Shown piece after piece: positions 12,634 through 24,464 of a stretch of DNA of 64,000 nucleotides. The stretch comes from Deinococcus aestuarii (lineage in GTDB: Bacteria; Deinococcota; Deinococci; Deinococcales; Deinococcaceae). Numbering within the stretch: the first letter of the stretch is position 1; every line of letters begins with the position of its first letter. Under the pieces are notes generated by a model that was not told where the DNA came from, searched no databases, and worked only from the letters and a program-made list of their open reading frames with translations. The DNA is taken from assembly GCF_018863415.1 (NCBI RefSeq), contig NZ_JAHKSN010000005.1:62001-126000 (forward strand), read 5' to 3'. The position numbers and the translations under genes were made by a program.

Positions 12634-14844
12634 ATGAGTGCGCCCCGGGCCCAACTCGAATACTTCGTGGACGGGATGGACTGCGCGAGCTGCGTGCAGA
12701 AGGTGGAGCGAATGGTCGCCACGCTGCCGGGCACGGCCGAGGTGAAGACCAGCTTCGCCCGGCAGACCCTGACCCTGGACCTCGACGAGGCACAGACTGA
12801 GCGGGCGACCCTGGAGCGCAACCTCCAGTCCCTCGGCTATACGCCCTCCCTGTTGAACCCGCCCGCGGCCCCAGCGGCGCAGGCCGCCCCGGGGGTGGAC
12901 GCCCACGCCGGGCACGTCCACGGGGCCCCGAGGCCCGGCCAGCCCTGGTACGCCACCGGGCAGGGCAGGCTGGTCGTGACCTCGGGCGCGCTGCTCGCCC
13001 TGGCCTGGCTGTTCGGCTTCATGGAGCCCGGGTTCGCCACCTTCGGGTACGTCGCCGCGACGCTGCTGGGGGTCTGGCCGCTCGCCAAAAAGGCCTACGC
13101 GAGCGTCCGCCTCGGGGACCCCTTCTCCATCAACCTGCTCGTCAGCCTCGCGGCCATCGGCGCGGTGCTGATCGGGGAGGCCGCCGAGGGCGCCGTCGTC
13201 GTGTTCTTCTTCGCGGTCGGGGAGCTGCTGGAGGGAATCGCCGCCGGGCGGGCGCGGGCGGGCATTCGGGCACTCGCCGCGCTGGCGCCCAGGACCGCCC
13301 TGCTCGTGGAGGGCGGCCAGACCCGCGAGGTGCCCGCCGACTCGCTCGCCGTCGGGCAGACCGTGCAGGTCAACCCGGGCGCCCGCGTCCCCGCCGACGG
13401 GACCATCCTCTCGGGCACCTCCAGCCTCGACGACAGCCCGGTGACGGGCGAGAGCGTCCCGGTCGTGAAGGGCGCCGGCCACACGGTCTACGCGGGCAGC
13501 ATCAACCAGGGCGGCGTGCTGACCGTGCGGGTGGACCGGGCCGCCCGCGACAACACCATCGCCCGCATCGTCCACCTCGTCGAGGAGGCGGAGGGCAGCC
13601 GGGCGCCGACCGCCCGGTTCATCGACCGCTTCAGCCGCTTTTACACCCCCGGGGTGGTGGCCGTCTCGGCGCTGGTCGCCCTCGTTCCCCCGCTGCTCTT
13701 CGGTGCGGCCTGGTCTCCCTGGCTCTACAAGGGCCTCGCCCTGCTGCTGATCGGCTGTCCCTGCGCGCTGGTGCTCAGCGTGCCCGCCGCCATCACGAGC
13801 GGCATCAGCGCCGGGACCCGGCGGGGCCTGCTGATCAAGGGCGGCGCGGCCCTGGAGAGCATCGGGAGCGTGAAGACGGTCGCTTTCGACAAGACCGGGA
13901 CCCTGACGGCCGGAACGCCGCGCGTGACCGACGTGGTGGGCCGGGACCGGAACGAGGTGCTGCGCCTCGCCGCCGCCGTGGAGTCGGGCAGCAGCCACCC
14001 GCTCGCCAGGGCGATCACCGACGCCGCGAGGGGGTCGAACCTCACCCTGCCTCCGGCGACGGACGCCCAGGCCCTCCCCGGCAGGGCCGTGACCGCGACG
14101 GTGGAGGGCCGGTCCCTCAGCGTCTCCTCGCCCCGGCACGCCGCCACCGTGACGACCCTGCCCGCCGACCTCCGGGCCGCGATTCGGGACTTCGAGGAAG
14201 AGGGCCGCACCGCCGTGGTGCTGCTCGACGGCGCGGCGCCGCTGGGCGTCATCGCCCTGCGCGACGAGCCCCGCCCCGATGCCCGGGAGGCCGTCGCGCA
14301 GCTTCGCCGCCTCGGCGTGAACCCGGTGATGCTGACCGGCGACAACGCCCGCACCGGCCGGGCCATCGCGGACGACCTCGGCCTGGACGTGCGGGCGGAG
14401 TTGCTGCCGGAGGACAAGCTGCGCCTCGTGGCGGAGCTGAGGGCGCGCGGCGGGGTGGCGATGGTCGGGGACGGAATCAACGACGCCCCGGCCCTGGCGC
14501 GGTCGGACGTGGGCATCGCGATGGGCGGCGGCACCGACGTGGCCCTGGAGACCGCCGACGCGGCCCTGCTGGGGGGGCGCGTGACGGGCGTGGCCGACCT
14601 CGTGCGGCTGTCGCGGGCCACCCTGCAAACCATCCGGTGGAACGTCGCCTTCGCCCTGGGCCTCAAGCTGATCTTCCTGGTCACCACCCTGCTCGGCTCC
14701 ACCAACCTCTGGATGGCGATTCTCGCCGACACCGGCGCGACCGCCCTCGTCACGGCCAACGCCCTGCGCCTGCTGCGCTGGAAGGGCGAGGGTGGCCCCC
14801 GCTCCTCCCCCCCGGTCGGTCGGCCCGTTCCCCAACATGGCTGA
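12634..14844 (+). CDS. cadA: P1B-type heavy-metal translocating ATPase (Zn/Cd/Pb type)
   Basis: A 736-residue efflux pump. Residues 8-70 form a heavy-metal-associated domain with the metal pair Cys17/Cys20 in GMDCASC, followed by a His-containing linker (HAGHVHG, 91-97). The membrane CPC motif is at Cys375-Cys377 and the phosphorylated Asp419 lies in DKTGTLT. GDGINDAPAL follows in the hinge region. The last helices read GLKLIFLV and WMAILADTGAT, the pattern of the Zn2+/Cd2+/Pb2+ subgroup rather than Cu+ pumps. A CadC-like regulator follows, supporting cadmium/zinc/lead export. Confidence 0.9.
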   Translation: MSAPRAQLEYFVDGMDCASCVQKVERMVATLPGTAEVKTSFARQTLTLDLDEAQTERATLERNLQSLGYTPSLLNPPAAPAAQAAPGVDAHAGHVHGAPRPGQPWYATGQGRLVVTSGALLALAWLFGFMEPGFATFGYVAATLLGVWPLAKKAYASVRLGDPFSINLLVSLAAIGAVLIGEAAEGAVVVFFFAVGELLEGIAAGRARAGIRALAALAPRTALLVEGGQTREVPADSLAVGQTVQVNPGARVPADGTILSGTSSLDDSPVTGESVPVVKGAGHTVYAGSINQGGVLTVRVDRAARDNTIARIVHLVEEAEGSRAPTARFIDRFSRFYTPGVVAVSALVALVPPLLFGAAWSPWLYKGLALLLIGCPCALVLSVPAAITSGISAGTRRGLLIKGGAALESIGSVKTVAFDKTGTLTAGTPRVTDVVGRDRNEVLRLAAAVESGSSHPLARAITDAARGSNLTLPPATDAQALPGRAVTATVEGRSLSVSSPRHAATVTTLPADLRAAIRDFEEEGRTAVVLLDGAAPLGVIALRDEPRPDAREAVAQLRRLGVNPVMLTGDNARTGRAIADDLGLDVRAELLPEDKLRLVAELRARGGVAMVGDGINDAPALARSDVGIAMGGGTDVALETADAALLGGRVTGVADLVRLSRATLQTIRWNVAFALGLKLIFLVTTLLGSTNLWMAILADTGATALVTANALRLLRWKGEGGPRSSPPVGRPVPQHG

Positions 14845-14884
14845 GCACGGCCACGGCGAAAACGTCCGCGCCGGAGGTAACGCG

Positions 14885-15286
14885 GTGACGGTGCGCCCCG
14901 CTGCCCCGCGCTCTGGTCGGGAAACGAGCACCGCCTCCCAGGACGACGGGTGTGAGGTCACCTGCGTCCACCCGGGGGCGGTCGCCCGCGTCCGCACCGC
15001 CCTGCCGGGCGCGCAGTGCGTGGAAGACGCCACCACCCTGCTCAAGGTCGTCGCCGACCCCACCCGCTTCCGCATCCTCAGCGCGCTCAACGTCGAGGAG
15101 CTGTGTGTGTGCGACCTCGCGGCGGTGGTGGGCATCAGCGAGAGTGCGGTCAGCCACCAGCTCCGGCTGCTCCGCGCCCACCGGCTGGTGACCTTCCGCA
15201 AGGAGGGGCGCGTCGCCTATTACCGCCTGCTCGACGCGCACATCACGGGGTTGATCGGCGGGGCGATGGACCACGTGCGCGAATGA
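14885..15286 (+). CDS. cadC: CadC-like ArsR-family metal-responsive repressor
   Basis: A 133-residue winged-helix repressor. It has the four cysteines typical of CadC: Cys23 and Cys27 in an N-terminal CEVTC segment, and Cys74 and Cys76 in ELCVCDLA. The recognition helix reads SESAVSHQLRLLRAH. The GTG at 14885 is preferred because GGAGGT sits 7 nt upstream; an ATG at 14837, overlapping the cadA stop, is an alternative that adds 16 residues. It would dissociate from the operator at 12602-12627 on binding Cd, Pb or Zn, derepressing cadA and itself. Its stop overlaps the next start (ATGA). Confidence 0.88.
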   Translation: MTVRPAAPRSGRETSTASQDDGCEVTCVHPGAVARVRTALPGAQCVEDATTLLKVVADPTRFRILSALNVEELCVCDLAAVVGISESAVSHQLRLLRAHRLVTFRKEGRVAYYRLLDAHITGLIGGAMDHVRE

Positions 15287-15699
15287 GACCCGGGTTCGCC
15301 GTCGTGGCGGGGGCGCTGGTGGGGCTCCTCGGCCTGGGGGGGTGGCTCACGGTCGAGCGTCGCTGGCAGGGTGACCTCTACTGTATCGGGCGCCCCGGCA
15401 CCCTCTGGAACGGGCTCGCTCCCCTGCCGGGAGGGCTGACCCCGGAGTGCCCCACCTACAGCCGGACCTACCGGGCCGAGGTGCGGCGCGGAGAGAGCCG
15501 CATCGAGCAGTACCGCCTGCCCGGCTGGCAGCCCCGGGCGCTGCTCGACCCCTTCCGGCGAGCGGGCTACCGGCAACTCACCGACGACGCCCTGCCCGGC
15601 AGCTACTCGGCCTTCCTGAACCGGGAGGGCGACCTCTTGCAGTACCACGCCACCCGCGAAGGGAACACCACCCTCATCGCCATCAGCGGCCAGCCGTGA
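15283..15699 (+). CDS. Small membrane-anchored protein of unknown function
   Basis: A 138-residue protein whose ATG overlaps the cadC stop, so it is probably part of the cad operon. Residues 4-24 (GFAVVAGALVGLLGLGGWLTV) form one membrane segment or an uncleaved signal. The remainder is a soluble domain with two cysteines, possibly outside the cytoplasm. I do not recognise a family. Placement suggests an accessory role in metal stress, but nothing in the sequence proves it. Confidence 0.65.
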   Translation: MRPGFAVVAGALVGLLGLGGWLTVERRWQGDLYCIGRPGTLWNGLAPLPGGLTPECPTYSRTYRAEVRRGESRIEQYRLPGWQPRALLDPFRRAGYRQLTDDALPGSYSAFLNREGDLLQYHATREGNTTLIAISGQP

Positions 15700-15774
15700 T
15701 CGGGACGGCGGCGCGGGGGGGAGGCCGCGCGCAGGTGCAACCGGTGCGCCCGGAGCGGCCCTCCCCGGGCCCCC

Positions 15775-17004
15775 TCACTCGTCGTGGGGCGGGGGCTGGT
15801 CGGGGTCGCAGTAGTCGATGGCGGCGCCCGTCTGGAAGGTGCCGACCACGACCTCCCGTTTGAAGGGATACCCGATGCGCACGCCCTCCGCCGCCCGCTC
15901 GAAGGTGAAGCGCTGGCCTTTGCGAATGGGCGTGTCCCCGATCACCAGCGGCCGGGTCGCCTCGTAGATCGCGCAATACGGCGTGCAGAAGAAAAAGCCC
16001 AGGGGCTGGCCCTGCGGGGTTGTCGCCACCCGCGCGCCGCCCGTCTCGACCGCCCGGCGAATTTCGTCCCACACGGCCACGCTCGCCGCCGGGTCGGGGT
16101 CGAGCGCCCACATCTCGTCGATCACCCGCCGGGCGTTGGGGTCCCCCCGCAAGGAGCGCACGCTGCCCGAATCGGTCATCGCCCAGGGATCGAAGCCCGG
16201 TTCGCCCGGCAGGGGCGTGCGCCGGAAGGGGCCCTTGCCCCTGGCCGGCCCGGTCGTGGCGGCGCGCGGTTCCTCGACGAGCAGCGCGGGATAGCTGACG
16301 AGTTGCCCCACCCGGTAGAGCTCCTCGATGGCCCCTTTCGCCTGCTCCTCGATTCGCTCGTGCAGGGCCGGCGAGGCGCCGGGGCGGTACATCCCCGACA
16401 CGTAGGTCGCCCTGGACAGCGCCCCCGCGAACTGGCCGCGCAGCCGGGCCAGCCCCGCGGCGTCCCCCTCGGGCGTCGCCTGTTCGAGGTGGTGCATGGC
16501 GGCCTCGGCGTGCAGCCGCATGGCGTCCAGGGCCGCGATCATCGCGTCGAGGTGCGGCCTGGGGCAGGGCTCGACCGGCGACCAGTCCGGCAGCCGGGCG
16601 GGCAGGGTCCCGGCGGGCAGCTCGAACGCCGGGTCGTGCCCGGCCTGGCTCGCGTAGCCCAGCCAGCGCCCCACCTCGGTGTAGTAGCCCTGCACCTGGT
16701 CGAAGGTCACGGGCGGCACGAAGCCCACGGTGTCCGGGTCGGCCGTTTCGTCGGCCTCCAACATCTTGTCCCCGAGCGTCTGGAGGGCGAAGGCGTTCCA
16801 GGCGCAGGCGAGCTCCAAACCGACGTGACGCTTGACGCGAAAGGGGCTCGTGCCGCTGAGGGTGAGGTCGAGGCGGCGGCGTTCGGCGGCGTCGAGCAGG
16901 GGGTGTACCTGCGCGCCCGCCCGGCGGTAGGCGTACAGCGTCTCGGCGTCCCGCTCGCCGCGGGTGAAGGCCCGCACCCGTGTCCAGACTCTTGGAGTGT
17001 CCAC
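15775..17004 (-). CDS. Conserved-looking protein of unknown function (409 residues)
   Basis: The frame is open with good coding character for 409 codons from a GTG at 17004. That start is chosen because a -10 TATCGT ends 6 nt upstream. The protein is soluble and largely helical in its first 280 residues (family-like segments FRVKRHVGLELACAWNAFA and QVQGYYTEVGRWLGYA). A beta-rich end follows, containing FFFCTPYCAIYEATRPL and a terminal DYCDPDQPPP with conserved-looking cysteines. I recognise no domain. It is convergent with the cad operon and appears monocistronic. Confidence 0.7.
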   Translation of the reverse strand: MDTPRVWTRVRAFTRGERDAETLYAYRRAGAQVHPLLDAAERRRLDLTLSGTSPFRVKRHVGLELACAWNAFALQTLGDKMLEADETADPDTVGFVPPVTFDQVQGYYTEVGRWLGYASQAGHDPAFELPAGTLPARLPDWSPVEPCPRPHLDAMIAALDAMRLHAEAAMHHLEQATPEGDAAGLARLRGQFAGALSRATYVSGMYRPGASPALHERIEEQAKGAIEELYRVGQLVSYPALLVEEPRAATTGPARGKGPFRRTPLPGEPGFDPWAMTDSGSVRSLRGDPNARRVIDEMWALDPDPAASVAVWDEIRRAVETGGARVATTPQGQPLGFFFCTPYCAIYEATRPLVIGDTPIRKGQRFTFERAAEGVRIGYPFKREVVVGTFQTGAAIDYCDPDQPPPHDE

Positions 17005-17010
17005 TGCTGC

Positions 17011-17016
17011 ACGATA
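17011..17016 (-). promoter_or_regulatory. Leaderless -10 element
   Basis: TATCGT on the minus strand ends 6 nt before the GTG of the 409-residue gene. No convincing -35 is visible. Confidence 0.5.
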
Positions 17017-17162
17017 CGGCGCCGGGGATGACGGCGTTCCCCCAGATGTGCGGCCCAGGCGACCCGGCCCGGAAGGAAGTCGCGCCCCTCGGCGGTGTCC
17101 TGTCCACCCACCACGCCCGCGCCGATGCGGCCTTCCGGGGCGGAAGGAGTCCCCAGCCCCAC

Positions 17163-17607
17163 TCACCGCGGAGCCATGCGGATCGCCCCGTCCAGCCGGA
17201 TGGTCTCGCCGTCGAGCCTGGCGCTGGCGAGGATGTGCCCCACCGGCATCGGCGTCCCGAACAGGCCGGGCGCGACCGTGACGACCCGGATGCCGCTGCG
17301 CGCGGGGTCACGGGCCATCGGGCGCGTCATGCCCGCGACCCCGCCCCTGCTCGCCGAGGACGCCGCCTGGCCGATCTGCCCGTCGAAGGCCGCCACCGGG
17401 GCGGTGTTCACGGTCACACCCCGTTCGCCGTCCCCGTTGGGGGTATCGTCCAGCATGGCCTGAGCCGCGGGCCGGATGACGTTGAAGGGGCCGGTCGGGT
17501 CGACCCTGATCGCGCTCGAACAGCTCCGGGGGATGCGGGCCGAGCTTGCCCGCCGTCACGGCGGCACCCATCCGAAGTCTGGTCCGGCCGGTCAACTCTC
17601 TTTCCAC
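17163..17607 (-). pseudogene. Decayed short-chain dehydrogenase
   Basis: Pieces of an SDR of the 3-hydroxyacyl-CoA dehydrogenase type II kind occur in order but in different frames. The first is [13 protein letters not shown] (near 17540), then [20 protein letters not shown] and [19 protein letters not shown], where the catalytic Tyr of YxxxK has become Ser and the Lys an Arg. [19 protein letters not shown] and a C-terminal [20 protein letters not shown] follow after a deletion. Loss of the active-site Tyr/Lys plus frameshifts show it is dead. Confidence 0.75.
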
Positions 17608-17799
17608 GGTGTTCGCCGATCCCTCGACCCTGCCCGCCTGGGCCCGCCTGGCTGGGGGTCATGGTCACCCGGAAGCCGCTCCGGGCCACGGCGGCGACCC
17701 GGGCCCCACCTCACGCCACCCGGCTGGCCCTGCTCCGGCCGGTCCTGATCACCGCCGTCACCCGGACGTTCCGCCTGCCCGGCAGGCAAGGAGGACTGC

Positions 17800-19605
17800 A
17801 TGACCGAAAGGCCGTTCATCGAAGTGCGTGGCGCCCGCGAGAACAACCTCAAGGGCGTCTCCCTGGACATCCCCAGGGGGCAGATCACGGTGTTTACCGG
17901 TGTGTCGGGTTCCGGCAAGTCGTCCCTGGTCTTCGACACCATCGCCGCCGAGGCGCAGCGCCAGCTCAACGAGACCTTCACCGCCTTCGTGCAGGGCTTC
18001 TTGCCGCATGACGGCCAGCCGGACGTCGAGCGCATCGGGCACCTGAACGCGCCCATCATCGACCAGAAGCGGGTCGGCGGCGGCGCGCGCTCCACCGTGG
18101 GAACGTAGACCGATCTGTCCGCCTCGCTGCGGCGGCTGTTCTCACGGGCAGGCACGCCCCCCGTCGGTCCCAGTGATCACTTCTCGTTCAACACGCCCCA
18201 GGGGATGTGCCCGGAGTGCGAGGGCCTCGGCGTGGCGGTGGGGCTCGACCTCGACCGCCTGCTGGACCGCCGCAGGTCCCTGAACGGCGGCGCCATCTTG
18301 CACCCCGACGTGAAGGTGGGCAAATGGGTCTGGAAGACCTCCGCCCAGTCCGGTTTCTTCGACAACGACAAGCCGCTGGAGCAGTACAGCGAGGACGAAC
18401 TGCGGACCCTGCTGTACGGCGCAGGCGGCCAGAAGGTGGCGTTCGCCGACTTCAACCTCACCTCTCTGGGGCTGGCCGAGCGCCTCACGCAAAAGGACGC
18501 CGCCAGCCTGTCCGGGCGCAACCGCCAGGTGTTCGAGCAGTTCACGACCACCCGGCCCTGCCCGCTCTGCCACGGGGCGCGGCTGAATCAGGCGGTGCTG
18601 GGGAGCCGCATCGGGGGTCGGAATATCGCCGAACTGTCCGACCTGGAGGTCGGCGACCTCATCCCCTTCCTGAACGGGAGGCCCCTCGATCAGGCGACCC
18701 GCCGCGTGGCCGATGGCCTGACCGGGCGGCTGGCCCACATGGTGGACATCGGTCTGGGCTATCTGAGCCTGGGGCGAGGGACGGCCACCCTCTCGGGCGG
18801 CGAGTCGCAGCGCCTGAAGCTGATCCGCCACCAGGGCAACAGCCTGACCGACATGCTCTACATCCTCGACGAGCCGAGCGTGGGCCTGCACGCGCGGGAC
18901 GTGGCCCGCCTGACGGGGCTGCTGCGCCAGCTCCGCGACAAGGGCAACACCGTGCTGGTCGTCGAGCACGACCCGGACGTGATCGCCATTGCCGACCACA
19001 TCGTGGACCTGGGGCCGGGAGCCGGGACGCACGGCGGCGAGGTGGTCTTCGAGGGCGGCTACGAGGCGCTGAGGCGGGCAGACACCCTGACCGGGCGTTT
19101 CCTCAGCCAGCACCTTCCGGTCAAGGAACACGTGCGCAGACCCACCGGCTGGATGACGGTCGAACACGCCAGGCTGCACAACCTGAAGGACGTGACGGTG
19201 AGGATTCCGACCGGCGTGTTCACGGTGGTGACGGGTGTGGCCGGGTCGGGCAAGAGCACGCTCATCAACGGGGTGTTCCTGGCCCGGCATCCGGATGCCG
19301 TGGTCATCGACCAGTCGCGGATCGGAACGAACGTCCGTTCCACGCCCGCCACCTACACCGGGATCATGGACGAGCTTCGCAGGGCCTTTGCCAAAGCCAA
19401 CGGCGTGAACGCCTCGCTCTTCAGCTTCAACTCGGAGGGCAGTTGCCCGAACTGTGGTGGCCTGGGCATGGTGTACACCGACCTGGCCTTCATGGAGGGC
19501 GTGACCTCACCCTGCGAGGTCTGCGGGGGCCAGCGCTACAGGCCGGAGGTGCTGGCCTACACGCTGCAAGGGCATCAGCGATGTGCTCGACCTGACCGCC
19601 GAGGA
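17800..19605 (+). pseudogene. UvrA-like ABC ATPase, interrupted and truncated
   Basis: The gene begins normally at ATG 17800 with an AAGGAGG ribosome-binding site and Walker A GVSGSGKSS. A TAG at 18106-18108 interrupts it after about 100 codons. The same frame resumes with two zinc-finger pairs (CPECEGLG, CPLCHG), signature LSGGESQRLKL, Walker [11 protein letters not shown] and the second Walker A GVAGSGKSTL, then CPNCGGLG and CEVCGG. Near 19570 the frame shifts (ISDVLDLTAEE continues in another frame). The second signature and Walker B motifs, about 150-200 codons, are missing. The layout resembles the short UvrA-like proteins without a UvrB-binding domain. Confidence 0.85.
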
Positions 19606-19829
19606 GCGGCCCGGGTGGGGCAGGTGCCGCTCGTGCAACCGGCGCTGACGGTGGGGTATTCACCACGGCTCCCGGGTGAGGGGCTTGATGAACGCACAAT
19701 CCTCGCGTCGCCGCTCGTGGTCACCGTCGCGGCGTCCGGCAGATCGAAGCGGTGAGATCGACAAAGGGGTCTTCACACCCCCTCGGCGCTCAAGAGCACC
19801 CAGGGGGTCTGGAGTTGGACACCTGGGGT

Positions 19830-19835
19830 TATCTT
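19830..19835 (+). promoter_or_regulatory. Leaderless -10 element
   Basis: TATCTT ends 6 nt before the GTG at 19842, matching the spacing seen at the other leaderless genes of this window. It supports that start despite the absence of a ribosome-binding site. Confidence 0.5.
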
Positions 19836-19841
19836 ACCTAA

Positions 19842-20438
19842 GTGAGATTAGCTAGGATAAGAGAAGTGATTCCTCCCCTGACCGCCCCACGTCTGTTGGA
19901 CCTGCTCCGGCGCAGTCCCCAGACCTGGCTCGTCGAACACACCCGTCCAACCTCACCCTCACGGCTGCGGCTATGCCAGGTTGACCATTCATCACCTGAC
20001 CAAGTGTTCCACCTCAAGAACCTCCAATTGGACATCGTGTGCCTCCAAGCCGCCTTCCACGAGGCCGGTCACGCCGCGGCCACTTCTGCCCTCACCACCG
20101 GGGACGTTTGGGGGCTGCACCTGTGGTTCGCCGACGATCCTGAGCAAGGCGGTCATGGCGAGGCCCATGCCGGGCGGACGGCCACCGTCGGGGGTGACGG
20201 TCGGCCCGCCAGCCCAGCCGCCCCGCGGGCCAAGCTTGCCACGGTCCTCGCTGGTCCGTTCTTCCATCCCCAGTTGCCCGGCCTCTTCCTCACCGGGCTG
20301 GAAGACGCCCCGGCCCACACCCGCAGGGTGACCGACCGTCAGGACCTGCACGACGCCGTGAGCGCCCTGACCCCGCCAGCATTCGGCAACCTCGGTCGCC
20401 CGTCGACCGGGCCGAGGACCGCCACGGAGGCGCGATGA
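19842..20438 (+). CDS. Small HExxH-containing protein upstream of the integrase
   Basis: A 198-residue protein of unknown family. Residues 73-77 read HEAGH within AAFHEAGHAAATSAL, a zinc-metalloprotease-like HExxH helix, and KLATVLAGP follows later. The third metal ligand is not identifiable, so protease activity is uncertain. The GTG start is supported by the leaderless -10 at 19830-19835. The stop overlaps the integrase ATG by 4 nt, which argues that it is a real, coupled gene. Its first 60 codons are richer in A/T than neighbours (AGA, TTA, ATA codons), consistent with acquisition by transfer. Confidence 0.6.
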   Translation: MRLARIREVIPPLTAPRLLDLLRRSPQTWLVEHTRPTSPSRLRLCQVDHSSPDQVFHLKNLQLDIVCLQAAFHEAGHAAATSALTTGDVWGLHLWFADDPEQGGHGEAHAGRTATVGGDGRPASPAAPRAKLATVLAGPFFHPQLPGLFLTGLEDAPAHTRRVTDRQDLHDAVSALTPPAFGNLGRPSTGPRTATEAR

Positions 20439-21427
20439 CGCTCGACCGGTACCAGGGAAATCTCCTCACCCAGACGCGGCAATGGACCAACCTGCACGAT
20501 GACGAGCTGCGCCGCCGGGCCGTGCAGGCCGCCGGGGACAAGGACATGGACGCCCTCGTTTCCCTCACGACCGCCTTCCTCGCCCACCAGGGCGGGAGCG
20601 GTGTTCTGACCAGTCCGCGCACCGTCGAGGCCTATGCACTGGGAACCCGGCAGTTCGTCGCGTACGCCCAGGGACAGGCCGTCAATCTTCTGCGTCCTGG
20701 CCGCCACGATGCCCAGGGTTATATCAACGCTTTGCTCGCCGCCGGTCGCCGGCCGGCGGGCGTGCAGCTCAAGGTCGCGGCGGCCTCCTGCCTGTACCGC
20801 GCCCTGAGGTGGGCAGGCGCGACCGAGGCCGATCCCTTCCGGGACGCCCGCGTCCCCCGGGACCCCACGCCCGGCATCGTGAAGCGCCCCCCCTACTCGG
20901 AGGACGAACTCGCCGATGTGTTGGAGCAAGCGGACGTACATGCCAGGTTCCTGCTCTTCCTGACCGCTCATGCGGGGCTGCGGATCAGTGAGGCGCTCGG
21001 GCTGGAATGGGCGGACCTCGATGAAGCGGCCAGGCGAATCCAGGTCCGGTCCGGCAAGGGTCGCAGAGGCCGGGTCGTCGCGATGAGCAGCAGCCTCGCC
21101 CGGGCCACCCGGCACTACCGGGGCCTGTATGCCCCTGGTGGCCCTGACCATACCGACGGCAAACGCACGACGCCGCCCACCCGGGTCTTTCGTTACGCCG
21201 ACATGATGACCGCCCGTTACCACGTGGAAAAGGCGTTCAAGGCCGCCGGGGTGAAGTTCCGGGGCTTCCACCCCGGGCGCAAATACGCGGGCACGCGGCT
21301 GCTCAGGCAGATCAAGGATTTCGGGCGGGTGGCGGCACACCTGGGCCACTCCTCGGTGGACACGACGCGCAAGGGGTACGCCCAGCTCGCCGCCGATGAC
21401 CTGAAAGACGACCTCGCCGGGTGGTGA
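20435..21427 (+). CDS. Tyrosine recombinase / integrase (XerC/D-like)
   Basis: A 330-residue site-specific recombinase. All six catalytic residues can be placed: Arg183 in AGLRISEALG, Lys208, His279 and Arg282 in FHPGR, His305 in LGHSS and the nucleophile Tyr315 in RKGYAQL. Residues 40-130 form the SAM-like core-binding domain (TVEAYALGTRQFVAYAQG). GGAGG precedes the ATG. It is the only intact mobility gene of the window and is surrounded by pseudogenes and gene fragments, so it probably belonged to a decayed integrative element. No attachment-site duplication was identified. Confidence 0.9.
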   Translation: MTLDRYQGNLLTQTRQWTNLHDDELRRRAVQAAGDKDMDALVSLTTAFLAHQGGSGVLTSPRTVEAYALGTRQFVAYAQGQAVNLLRPGRHDAQGYINALLAAGRRPAGVQLKVAAASCLYRALRWAGATEADPFRDARVPRDPTPGIVKRPPYSEDELADVLEQADVHARFLLFLTAHAGLRISEALGLEWADLDEAARRIQVRSGKGRRGRVVAMSSSLARATRHYRGLYAPGGPDHTDGKRTTPPTRVFRYADMMTARYHVEKAFKAAGVKFRGFHPGRKYAGTRLLRQIKDFGRVAAHLGHSSVDTTRKGYAQLAADDLKDDLAGW

Positions 21428-21528
21428 GGTCCCCGGCGTCCTGCCCCCCGGAAGGACGCGTCGTTCTCGGCGTCACACACCGGCGCCTTGCAGGTGAGGC
21501 ACCCGGCAACGCCCTCCAGCGTGTCCTT

Positions 21529-21655
21529 GCGGTGGGCGGGAACGGGCTGGCGGTGTGCAAGAAGATCGTCGGGCGCCCCGGCGAAGGGCTGGGGGTAGAC
21601 CGCACGCCAGGGCAGGGCTCCACCTTCCCGTTCACCCTGGCTGCCGTCCCCGCTC
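21529..21655 (+). pseudogene. Histidine-kinase 3' fragment (plus strand)
   Basis: A 42-codon stretch reads [18 protein letters not shown] and then VDRTPGQGSTFPFTL. It corresponds to the G2 box and final strand of the HATPase domain in the intact kinase at 22173-24464 ([18 protein letters not shown]). Nothing of the rest of the gene is present, so it is a relic. Confidence 0.7.
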
Positions 21656-21712
21656 CGTCCCGGGGTTGTCCTGACGCGAGGGGGCTTCGAGGTCGCTGAC
21701 CGCCTCGTCCCG

Positions 21713-21870
21713 GGAAAGGCCAGGACCACCGTGCCACTGGTCCGTCGCGCTTCCGCCCACACCCAGCCGCCGTGCTGTGCCAGGATGCGCCGCACCGGCA
21801 CCAGACCCCTGCCCTCCAGCCGGAGCATCCCGTCCGTACCAGGGGATCGAAGCGGGTGGCCGCCTCCCCG
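21713..21870 (-). pseudogene. Second histidine-kinase 3' fragment (minus strand)
   Basis: On the minus strand RFDPLVRT appears in one frame and RLEGRGLVPVRRILAQHGG followed by WVWAEAR and TVVLAFPG in another. This is the F-box/G2 part of a HATPase domain, of a different kinase subtype than the neighbouring fragment. The rest of 21428-22172 shows no further gene. Confidence 0.6.
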
Positions 21871-22172
21871 GTGGCCTGCTCCAGCGCTGCGGCTCGCCAA
21901 CCCCAGCGGGCCGAACCGACGTGAGCCTGGCGTACACCCTGCCCAGAAGCTTCCACGAGAATCCACGTCCAGGGCATTTGCCGAAAGGGGAATGGTCACC
22001 CTGAACGAAGGGAAGGGTCTCGCCCGGCCCGTTGGAGATGCCGCGCCGCGCTGAGCACGACAGTTTTCCTGTGTCAAATGCCCTGAACCCGTGACTCTTG
22101 GGCGGCTTCGCCGGGTCCCGGGCCGACACACCTTCCTGCCCGGGTCCCCCGAAGGGCGCGCAGTCCTCTCCC

Positions 22173-24464
<2,292 letters not shown>

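Noticed and set aside
12409..15201. A 930-codon minus-strand open frame
   Set aside because: It covers cadA and cadC on the opposite strand, and both of those have complete diagnostic motifs.
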